A stretch of DNA of 64,000 nucleotides, taken from assembly GCA_040221055.1 (NCBI GenBank), contig JAVJVN010000011.1, forward strand, positions 127,376-191,375, written 5' to 3'. A program made the translations under genes and the position numbers. Under the pieces are notes generated by a model. That model was not told where the DNA came from, ran no database searches, and saw only the letters and a program-made list of their open reading frames with translations. Positions 44,505 to 52,250 of the stretch are shown here, piece after piece. The stretch is from Rhodothermales bacterium (GTDB taxonomy: Bacteria; Bacteroidota; Rhodothermia; Rhodothermales; UBA10348). Position 1 is the stretch's first letter, and each line of letters starts with the position of its first letter.

Positions 44505-47255
44505 ATGAAAGCAGAACCAGGCACGTTGGAAACGCGGCAGGCCTGGCATTCGCTTGACCTGGCCGGGTTGCTCGCGCACCTCGGGGCGACGGACCGTGGC
44601 CTGAGCGGGGAAGAAGCCGCACGGCGCTTGGGGCAGTACGGCCCCAACCGTCTTCCGGAGCACGAACCGCCCGCGTGGTGGATGATCGGACTCCGGCAGT
44701 TCAAGAGCCCGCTCATCTACATCCTGCTGGTCGCCGCGGCGGTGTCCCTGGTCATTGATCATGCGGTCGATGCGGTGTTCATCGGGTTCGTCGTGACCAT
44801 GAATGCCCTGATTGGCGGTTTCCAGGAGTGGAAGGCGGAGCAGAGCAGCCAGGCACTCCAGAAATTGCTCCACATCCAGACCTGGGTGGAACGGGACGGA
44901 CACCGGATCCAGTTGGATGCAGAGGACCTGGTTCCGGGTGATATCGTGTCGTTGGAGTCCGGCAATCGGGTGCCGGCAGACATCCGCCTGTTGGAAGTGA
45001 ATGGGGTGGAAGTGGACGAGTCCCTGTTGACGGGTGAGTCGGTAGCAGTGACGAAGAATCCCGTGTGGACCGGTGGCGCAGATACGCCCGTCGGCGACCG
45101 GGTCAATATGGTGTTCGCCGGTTCGACCGTGGTTCGGGGGCGCGCCCGCGGTGTGGTCGTTTCGACCGGCAGCCACACCGCCATCGGAGAAATCGCCACC
45201 GACGTGCTGCGGGTTGGTGGCGGGCGCGCGCCCCTGCTGGACCGTATGGAGCGCTTCACCCGGGTCATTGCCGTTGCCGTCCTGCTGGCCTCCGTGGTCG
45301 TAGCCGTCGGCGGGATCCTGCTCCGGGGCTACAGTCCCGAAGACATGTTCCTGTTCGCGGTCGCCCTGGCCGTTTCGGCCATTCCTGAGGGGCTTCCCGT
45401 GGCCATGACCGTGGCGTTGGCCATTGCCACGACCCGGATGGCGCGGCGCGGCGTCATCGTGCGCCAGTTGGCGGCCGTGGAGGGCCTGGGCAGCTGTACC
45501 CTGATTGCCAGCGACAAGACCGGTACCCTGACGTGCAATGAACTCACAGTACGCCGAGTGGTGCTGGCCGACGGCCGGACCTGGGACGTGTCCGGAGAGG
45601 GGTATGCCGGGGAGGGTGCCTTCGTGGCTGCAGACGGAACGGATAGGGACGACGGGCTCGACCCACTCCTTGAGGCCGTTACCTTGTGCAACGAGGCCGA
45701 ATTGCGGCCGGAAAACGATGCGTGGACGTGGCGCGGCGATCCCACCGAGGTCGCTCTGCTGTCCGCCGCCTGGAAACACGGTGTACAACGGGAGGCCTTG
45801 CTCGAGGCGCATCCCCAGGTTGCCAGTATCCCGTTCGAGCCGGAAGCACAATATGCCGCCACGTTCCATGACGGGGCAGTTGCAGCGCAGGGCGTATCAT
45901 CCGGAAACAGCGTCCACGTGTTCGTGAAAGGAGCCCCCGAGCGCGTAATGGGCATGTGCGACCTGACCGACGCAGAGCGGACCCACGCACGAGAGATCGC
46001 GGAATCGATGGCCACCGACGGCCTGCGGGTGCTGGCCGTGGCAAGCGGGACCGCGCCTCGTGACGGAATCCGGCCGCTCGAAGGAACGGGCGGCGTGGAC
46101 GCCCCGAACCATCTCACGCTTCTTGGATTCACGGGGATGATCGACCCGCTCCGGGCCGGCGCTGCCGAGGCCGTGGCTGCCTGCCGGGCGTCGGGGATCG
46201 AAGTCTGTATGATTACTGGCGACCACCCGGTTACCGCTCTGGCCATTGCCCGGGAACTCGGACTCGCGGTCTCGGAAGATGAGGTGGTTTCCGGTCCGGA
46301 CGTGACCGCGGCCAGTCCAGAAGAGCGGATGGACATGATGCGCCGCGCCCGGGTCTTTGCACGCATTGCTCCGCGGCAGAAACTCGAACTGGTGGAGGCG
46401 GCCCAGACGGCCGGGCATTATGTGGCCGTAACCGGCGACGGTGTGAACGATGCCCCCGCGCTGCGACAGGCCAACATCGGCGTCGCCATGGGGGCTTCGG
46501 GGACCGACGTGGCCCGGGATGCCGCCGAACTCGTGATCACGGATGACAATTTTGCGACGATCGTCGGTGGTATAGAAGAAGGTCGCGTGGCGTTCGACAA
46601 CGTCAGGAAGGTAATCTACCTGGCCCTCTCCACAGGGCTCGCGGAGGTGCTCATGCTGGGGGCGGTAATCGTGGCCGGATGGCCCATGACCCCGGACGGA
46701 TTGTTCATCCTTCCCCTGCTTCCGGTCCAGATCCTGTGGCTGAACCTGGTCACGAACGGCATCCAGGACGTTGCACTGGCGTTCGAGCCGGCGGAAGGCG
46801 ACGTCCTGGCGCGCCGGCCACGGCCTCCCGGAGAGCGCATCTTCAACCGACTCATGGTGGAGCGGTCCGTGCTGGCCGCCCTGTTCATGTCGGTGGCGGG
46901 GCTGGTGGCCTTCTGGTGGATGCTGGACGTGGCGGAGTGGACGGTCGAGGCCAGCCGGAATGGTCTTCTGCTGCTGGTCGTCCTGTTCCAGAATCTCCAC
47001 ATCGGCAACGTCCGCTCCGAGACCCGGTCCATTTTCCGCCTTTCACCCCTGAAGAGTCCGGTTCTGATGTTCGGTGTCCTGCTGGCCTTCAGCATCCATA
47101 TGCTCGCCATGCACGTTCCACTGTTGCAGCGGGCCCTCGGGACAGAGCCCGTGTCTTTGGAGCAGTTTGCGGCCCTGTTCGTCGTGGCCATGGGGATTAT
47201 CTTGGTAATGGAACTCCACAAATTGATCTGGAGGTACAGGCATGCCACGAATTGA
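44505..47255 (+). CDS. P-type cation-transporting ATPase (P2A, calcium type)
   Basis: A 916-residue pump. Segments in order: N-terminal cation_ATPase_N, the LTGES actuator loop, the M4 motif SAIPEGLPVAMT that sets calcium-type specificity, phosphorylation site DKTGTLT with Asp337, nucleotide-binding KGAPERV, TGDGVNDAPAL at about residues 642-652, and four C-terminal helices. Expected to move calcium (or manganese) out of the cytoplasm in exchange for protons. Its end overlaps the LolA-like gene by 14 bp, making it first of a six-gene operon to 52250. Confidence 0.9.
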   Translation: MKAEPGTLETRQAWHSLDLAGLLAHLGATDRGLSGEEAARRLGQYGPNRLPEHEPPAWWMIGLRQFKSPLIYILLVAAAVSLVIDHAVDAVFIGFVVTMNALIGGFQEWKAEQSSQALQKLLHIQTWVERDGHRIQLDAEDLVPGDIVSLESGNRVPADIRLLEVNGVEVDESLLTGESVAVTKNPVWTGGADTPVGDRVNMVFAGSTVVRGRARGVVVSTGSHTAIGEIATDVLRVGGGRAPLLDRMERFTRVIAVAVLLASVVVAVGGILLRGYSPEDMFLFAVALAVSAIPEGLPVAMTVALAIATTRMARRGVIVRQLAAVEGLGSCTLIASDKTGTLTCNELTVRRVVLADGRTWDVSGEGYAGEGAFVAADGTDRDDGLDPLLEAVTLCNEAELRPENDAWTWRGDPTEVALLSAAWKHGVQREALLEAHPQVASIPFEPEAQYAATFHDGAVAAQGVSSGNSVHVFVKGAPERVMGMCDLTDAERTHAREIAESMATDGLRVLAVASGTAPRDGIRPLEGTGGVDAPNHLTLLGFTGMIDPLRAGAAEAVAACRASGIEVCMITGDHPVTALAIARELGLAVSEDEVVSGPDVTAASPEERMDMMRRARVFARIAPRQKLELVEAAQTAGHYVAVTGDGVNDAPALRQANIGVAMGASGTDVARDAAELVITDDNFATIVGGIEEGRVAFDNVRKVIYLALSTGLAEVLMLGAVIVAGWPMTPDGLFILPLLPVQILWLNLVTNGIQDVALAFEPAEGDVLARRPRPPGERIFNRLMVERSVLAALFMSVAGLVAFWWMLDVAEWTVEASRNGLLLLVVLFQNLHIGNVRSETRSIFRLSPLKSPVLMFGVLLAFSIHMLAMHVPLLQRALGTEPVSLEQFAALFVVAMGIILVMELHKLIWRYRHATN

Positions 47256-48012
47256 ACAGCGCATTGGCGCCCTTTCCGCTATCGTCCTGATCCTCCTGCT
47301 GGCCGGAGCGCCGGTCTCCGCCCAGCCGGATGCCCGTACCATCCTGGAGCGCGCAGACGCCCTGACCCGTGGGGAGACCCAGCAGGGTACGTACACCATG
47401 ACCATCGTCCGCCCGGACTGGGAGCGCTCCACCACGTTCGAGTTCTGGTCGAAAGGCACCGACCTGTCCTTCATCCGTGTCCTTGAACCGGCCCGAGACA
47501 AGGGCATTGCCTTCCTGAAACGGGATCGGGAAATGTGGAATTTCATTCCGCGCGTGAACCGGGTCATCAAGATTCCGCCGTCCATGATGCTGCAATCCTG
47601 GATGGGGTCGGACTTCACGAACGACGACCTGGTCAAGGAGTCCAGCGTGGTGGACGACTACGAGCATCGCCTGCTGGGTGAGGAAACCCTTGAGGACGGT
47701 GCGGCCTGGCGCTTGGAATTGGTGCCGAAGCCCACCACGGCCGTGGCTTGGGACCGGATTGAACAGTGGATCCGCAAGGAGGATTACGTTCCGCTGAAGG
47801 CCGTCTACTTCAACGAGCGTGGTGAGCAGATCCGGACCATGCTCTTCGAGGATATCCGCCCGGCAGGAGGGCGGACGGTGCCCCTCCGGATGGTGCTCAT
47901 CGAGGAAACGCGTCCCGGCAGACGGACCATCCTGCAGGTCGACGACATCACGTACGACGTGCCGATCCCCGAGTCCGTCTTTTCCCAACAGAACCTGAGG
48001 CGAGGAAGTTGA
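47242..48012 (+). CDS. Outer-membrane lipoprotein-sorting protein (LolA-like)
   Basis: A 256-residue periplasmic protein. Signal peptide ends near PVSAQ at residue 28. Recognisable family segments are TYTMTIVRPDWERS, DKGIAFLKRDREMWNFIPRVNRVIKIPPSMMLQSWMG split by turns, and YVPLKAVYFNERGE. Members of this LolA/LppX-like fold carry lipids or lipoproteins across the periplasm. It lies between a P-type ATPase and an ABC exporter set, with 1 bp before the next gene. Confidence 0.82.
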   Translation: MPRIEQRIGALSAIVLILLLAGAPVSAQPDARTILERADALTRGETQQGTYTMTIVRPDWERSTTFEFWSKGTDLSFIRVLEPARDKGIAFLKRDREMWNFIPRVNRVIKIPPSMMLQSWMGSDFTNDDLVKESSVVDDYEHRLLGEETLEDGAAWRLELVPKPTTAVAWDRIEQWIRKEDYVPLKAVYFNERGEQIRTMLFEDIRPAGGRTVPLRMVLIEETRPGRRTILQVDDITYDVPIPESVFSQQNLRRGS

Positions 48013-48013
48013 C

Positions 48014-49240
48014 GTGTACCTGAAACTGGCCTGGCGGAATGTGTGGCGGAATCGGCGACGGTCGCTGATAACCATGTCCGCCGTCATTTTCAGCGTGCTG
48101 CTCATTACCGTCATGCGTTCCCTGCAATACGGCTCGTACGATGCCATGGAATCGCAGGCGGTTCAGACGCTGACCGGGCATCTGCAAATCCAGGCACCGG
48201 GTTACCAGGAAGAACAGACCTTCGCGTACCTGCTGGATGATCCGGGTTGGCGCGAGGCGGTGGCCGGTGACGACTGGGTGGAGACCACGACGCGACGGCT
48301 GACCGGATTCGGTTTGGTCAGCGGCGATTCGGCGAGCGCGGGGGCCATGATCCTGGGCATCGAGCCCTCGAAGGAATTGCGCGTGTCGACCTTCATGAAT
48401 CGGGTCGTGGCCGGTACCTTGCTGGAGGATGCGTCGACCAATGAAGCCGTCCTCGGCCATCTGCTGGCCCGGAATCTGGACGTGGCGACGGGCGATACCG
48501 TCGTGGTCATCACGCAGGGCTACCGGGGACAGATGGGGGCCGATGTATACCGTGTGCGCGGCCTCATCCGCACCGGGGCCGCGGAAATGGACCGCTCCAT
48601 CATGGTTATCACGCTCTCCGACGCCCAATTCCTGTTCTCCACGGGGGAAGGGGTGACCCAGATCGTGGTCAGCGGAGCGGACTTCCGGGACGCACCGGCG
48701 AAGGCGGCCGAACTGCAGGCCCGTTTGCCAGCTGATCGGTTCGCCGTGCTGGATTGGAATACCCTCATGCCGGAATTGAGACAGATGATCTTCCTGGACA
48801 ACATGGGAGGGATCATCTTTCTGTTCTTCATGCTCCTGCTGGTCGGATTCGAGCTGTTCAATACAACCACAATGAGTGTCATGGAGCGGATGCGGGAATT
48901 CGGCATCCTGCAGGCCATCGGGATGCAACCCGGCTCACTCGCCCGCGTGGTTCTGGTGGAACTGCTCCTGAAACTGGGCATGGCCGTCGCGCTGAGTGCC
49001 CTGCTGTCCGGGGCCCTGCTGTGGTACCTGCACGGCAATCCCATTCCCCTGACGGCGGAACTGGTGGAGATGTACGAAGAGTTCGGCTTCTCGGTGGAAT
49101 CGCTGCTTTTTTCAACGCGTCCCGCCGTCTTCCTGGAGCCGTTCGTGTCCATCCTGGTCATTGCCCTGTTGACGACCATCTATCCCGTGGTCCGGGTGTT
49201 CCGGCTCGACATTACGGCCGCGCTGCGGAGGGAGACATGA
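48014..49240 (+). CDS. ABC transporter permease, FtsX/LolC-like (first of pair)
   Basis: A 408-residue permease starting at GTG. One N-terminal helix (LAWRNVWRNRRRSLITMSAV), a large periplasmic MacB_PCD-type domain, and three C-terminal helices of the FtsX family (FLFFMLLLVGFELF) with the TMSVMERMREFGILQAIGM coupling helix. It probably pairs with the next gene as a LolCE-like heterodimer that pulls substrates from the inner membrane. The stop overlaps the next start (ATGA). Confidence 0.86.
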   Translation: MYLKLAWRNVWRNRRRSLITMSAVIFSVLLITVMRSLQYGSYDAMESQAVQTLTGHLQIQAPGYQEEQTFAYLLDDPGWREAVAGDDWVETTTRRLTGFGLVSGDSASAGAMILGIEPSKELRVSTFMNRVVAGTLLEDASTNEAVLGHLLARNLDVATGDTVVVITQGYRGQMGADVYRVRGLIRTGAAEMDRSIMVITLSDAQFLFSTGEGVTQIVVSGADFRDAPAKAAELQARLPADRFAVLDWNTLMPELRQMIFLDNMGGIIFLFFMLLLVGFELFNTTTMSVMERMREFGILQAIGMQPGSLARVVLVELLLKLGMAVALSALLSGALLWYLHGNPIPLTAELVEMYEEFGFSVESLLFSTRPAVFLEPFVSILVIALLTTIYPVVRVFRLDITAALRRET

Positions 49241-50445
49241 AACTGGAAGCCCGCATAGCCTGGCGCAGCGTGTGGCGTCAGCCGGGACGCTCGTTCGTCC
49301 TGATGGGCGCCGTGGCCCTGGCGGTGTTCACGTTTGTCGGATCCACGGCCTTCACGGATGGTTTCGGTCAGGAAATGATCCGTTCTGCGGTTGATCTGCA
49401 GGGGGGACACATCCGGATGAGCGCGGCCGACTACGAAGAAAACCCGACGTTGCAGGCGGTGGTCCCGGACTCGGTCCTGGACGAGGTGGTCTTGACCGAG
49501 TCTGGTACACGCTTCGCATCCCAGATCATTTCCATGGGAATGGTGAATGCGCCCGAACAGTCGGCGGCCGTGCAGATCAACGGGGTTGACGTCGTGCGGG
49601 AATCCCGGGTGACCACTATTCCGGAATTGGTCTTCGAAGGGTCCTGGCTCTCCGATTCAACGGATATCGTGATCGGCGCCGAGTTGGCCGACCGGTTGGG
49701 TGTGCGACTCGGGGAGAAGGTGGTCCTCATGGCGAACAACACCTCGAACGAGGTGGGCGCGGCTGCGTACCGCATATCCGGACTGTACCGGAGCAGCATG
49801 CGGCCGTTCGATCGCATGCAGGTGTTCGTGACCCTTCCGGCCGCGCGTCACCTGCTGGGGTTGTCGGCGGGTGTATCGACCGTCACCATCGTCCTGGAGG
49901 ACCTGGGAGCGGTCAACGAGCGGGCGGAGGAACTCCGGGCGGCCTGGCCGGACCTGGATGTCCTGACGTGGCAGGACCGCAATCCCATGCTGGAGATGGC
50001 CGAAGCCGCCTACAATTGGTCGGCCTGGCTTATGGCCGTCATCCTGTTCACCGCCGTTGGATTCATCCTCGTGAATGCCTTCCTGATGGTGATTTTCGAG
50101 CGCGTAAAAGAATTCGGCGTCATGTTGGCTACCGGCACCCGCCCGGCCGTCATCCGTCGCATGCTGGTCATGGAAGCTTTGTTCATTTCCTTGCTGGGTA
50201 TGGCCGGTGGCGTCGTGCTGTCGGTCGTGGGCCTGGGCTACTGGTTCGTCAACGGGTTGGACCTCGGAGCGTTCAGTTCCGGGCTCACCGCTTACGGCAT
50301 AAGCCCGGTTATCCATCCGGTCCTGGATCCGTTCCACCTGGTGCCCGGATTCGTCATCATCTTTGTCATGGTTCTGCTGTCGGTTCAGTATCCGGCCTGG
50401 CGGGCCAGCCGATTCCATGCCGTGGAGGCGCTTCATCATGACTGA
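49237..50445 (+). CDS. ABC transporter permease, FtsX/LolE-like (second of pair)
   Basis: A 402-residue permease with the same plan as its neighbour: N-terminal IAWRSVWRQPGRSFVLMGAVAL, MacB_PCD-like periplasmic domain, and C-terminal helices with VIFERVKEFGVMLATG. ATG at 49237 is fixed by the ATGA overlap; upstream in-frame codons are antisense to nothing useful. It overlaps the ATPase gene by 8 bp. Confidence 0.86.
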   Translation: MKLEARIAWRSVWRQPGRSFVLMGAVALAVFTFVGSTAFTDGFGQEMIRSAVDLQGGHIRMSAADYEENPTLQAVVPDSVLDEVVLTESGTRFASQIISMGMVNAPEQSAAVQINGVDVVRESRVTTIPELVFEGSWLSDSTDIVIGAELADRLGVRLGEKVVLMANNTSNEVGAAAYRISGLYRSSMRPFDRMQVFVTLPAARHLLGLSAGVSTVTIVLEDLGAVNERAEELRAAWPDLDVLTWQDRNPMLEMAEAAYNWSAWLMAVILFTAVGFILVNAFLMVIFERVKEFGVMLATGTRPAVIRRMLVMEALFISLLGMAGGVVLSVVGLGYWFVNGLDLGAFSSGLTAYGISPVIHPVLDPFHLVPGFVIIFVMVLLSVQYPAWRASRFHAVEALHHD

Positions 50446-51133
50446 TCACATCATCGGACGGGACCTGGACAAGGTCTATGAAGACAAGGACAGCATGCCG
50501 GTGCATGCCCTTCGCGGCGTGGACATCGACATCGCACCGGGTGAGTTCACGGCGCTGGCCGGTCCCTCCGGATCGGGAAAAACCACGCTGCTCAACATCC
50601 TGAGTGGCCTGGACAAGCCAACGCGGGGAACGGTCCATATCGGCGACAAGGAAATTACGGCCATGTCCCGGCATGATCTGGCCAATTTCCGGTTGCACAA
50701 CCTGGGCTTCGTGTTCCAGTCCTATAACCTGCTGCCGGTGCTGACCGCCGAGGAAAATGCAGAATTCACCCTGCTCATGAGAGGCGTTCCCGACGTGGAG
50801 CGCCGGAGATTGGTCCATGAGCAGCTTGCTGCGCTCGGCATTGAACCCGACATGATGCGGCGACGCCCCTCCGAACTCAGCGGTGGGCAGCAACAACGCA
50901 TTGCCGTCGCACGGGCGCTCGTCGGCCAGCCCAAGATTGTGCTGGCCGACGAGCCCACGGCCAACCTGGATTCGGAAACGGGGGCCCGCCTGCTGGACCT
51001 CATGAAGCAGATGAATGAGCAGACGGGGATCACCTTCCTCTTTTCCACCCATGACCCCATGGTCATTGAGCGCGCTCGCAGACTCATCCTGCTGAAGGAC
51101 GGTCAGATTGCGCGTGATGAACACCGGGATTGA
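50438..51133 (+). CDS. ABC transporter ATPase (LolD/MacB type)
   Basis: A 231-residue ATPase. Walker A GPSGSGKTT is at residues 42-50, Q-loop FQSYNLLPVLTAEEN, signature LSGGQQQR at about 147, Walker B IVLADEPTANLD, and switch His in FLFSTHDP. It energises the two FtsX-type permeases encoded just upstream. The mechanotransmission family exports lipoproteins, peptides or lipids. The outer-membrane gene follows one nucleotide after the stop. Confidence 0.9.
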   Translation: MTDHIIGRDLDKVYEDKDSMPVHALRGVDIDIAPGEFTALAGPSGSGKTTLLNILSGLDKPTRGTVHIGDKEITAMSRHDLANFRLHNLGFVFQSYNLLPVLTAEENAEFTLLMRGVPDVERRRLVHEQLAALGIEPDMMRRRPSELSGGQQQRIAVARALVGQPKIVLADEPTANLDSETGARLLDLMKQMNEQTGITFLFSTHDPMVIERARRLILLKDGQIARDEHRD

Positions 51134-51134
51134 C

Positions 51135-52250
51135 ATGCGCTGCCGGCTATGTCCATTCCTTCTGGCCGTGCTACTGGTGCTCGCCGCGGCCGCTTATCCC
51201 CCAGAATTGAATGCGCAAGGTCTTCCTGGTGAGTTGACGGCCACGGGATCCGTGAAGGAGTGGGTACTGGCTTCGCGGTCGGTCATCACCGACGACCCCT
51301 GGCACCTCTCCCTGACGCGGGCCCGCGTGCAACTGGCGACCGCGCCCGCCACATGGCAGGCCGAGGCCTGGTTCGATGCCGAGTTCCGGGCGGGCTCCTT
51401 CCTGGAGACCCCCGATGCCGCGTTTGCCGATCAACTGGCCGCCGCCACTCGCGTCCAACCGCTCGTCGACTTGACCACGTCGCGCCGATTCTCGGACCAG
51501 GCCGAAGGGCGGCTTTCCGTGTTCCGCGCGACCCTGACGCGGGAAGGGGAGCGTGCGCGTGTATCCGTAGGGCGGCAACGCATTGCATGGGGCAGCGGCA
51601 TGGTCTGGAATCCCACCGACTTGTTCAATCCCCAGCCACCGACGGCCATCGAGCGGGACGAGCGGGCTGCGGTGGATGCGGTGCGCGTAGCGGTGCCCCT
51701 GGGCGTGGTAACCGGGCTGGACGTGGTGCTGGCCCCGGTGCGGGACCTGGAGCGGGGCCGATACGCCGCGCGCTACCGGGGACACATCGGTGAATATGAT
51801 GTGGCGGTGTCGGGCGGCGTCTTCGACCGGCGATGGGTCGGCGGCGTGGATGTGGCCGGATACGTCCGGAACGCGGGCGTGCGTGCCGAGGCCGCAGTCG
51901 ACGACGCCGCCCGACTACGGGCCACCTTGAATGCGGACTACACCTTCCGCAACGGGGTTTACATCATCGTTGAGGGCCATTACAACGGTGGAGGGGATGC
52001 CGCATACATGCAGGACCGGTACTACACGGCGGTCATTGCCAGCAAAAGTGTCCACCCGTTGGTGTCCGTCTCGATGTATGCCATCCAGAACCTGGAGGAC
52101 GGAAGTGGGCTCATTGGGCCATCCGTTGCCGCCAGCGTGCGTGACAACCTGGACCTGACTCTCAGCACATATGTGCTGCACGGCGGGGGACAGACCGAAT
52201 TCGGGGCCGGCCACGGCGTCTGGTTCGGCGGCCTGCAATTCTGGTGGTAA
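51135..52250 (+). CDS. Outer-membrane beta-barrel protein, DUF1302-like
   Basis: A 371-residue protein with signal peptide FLLAVLLVLAAAAYP ending near LNAQG, followed by alternating beta strands, RQRIAWGSGMVWNPTDLFNP (a porin-like motif), and a C-terminus ending in aromatic residues FGGLQFWW, as outer-membrane barrels do. It completes the LolA-like/ABC/P-type ATPase operon and is a plausible outer-membrane exit or acceptor. Start 51135 lies one nucleotide after the ATPase stop; ATG at 51117 would add six residues. It ends exactly where the convergent permease gene ends. Confidence 0.75.
   Translation: MRCRLCPFLLAVLLVLAAAAYPPELNAQGLPGELTATGSVKEWVLASRSVITDDPWHLSLTRARVQLATAPATWQAEAWFDAEFRAGSFLETPDAAFADQLAAATRVQPLVDLTTSRRFSDQAEGRLSVFRATLTREGERARVSVGRQRIAWGSGMVWNPTDLFNPQPPTAIERDERAAVDAVRVAVPLGVVTGLDVVLAPVRDLERGRYAARYRGHIGEYDVAVSGGVFDRRWVGGVDVAGYVRNAGVRAEAAVDDAARLRATLNADYTFRNGVYIIVEGHYNGGGDAAYMQDRYYTAVIASKSVHPLVSVSMYAIQNLEDGSGLIGPSVAASVRDNLDLTLSTYVLHGGGQTEFGAGHGVWFGGLQFWW

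Noticed and set aside
44382-45869. A 495-codon minus-strand frame opposite the P-type ATPase
   Set aside because: The plus strand encodes an unmistakable P-type ATPase; the reverse frame is rich in His, Gly and Gln and lacks any motif.
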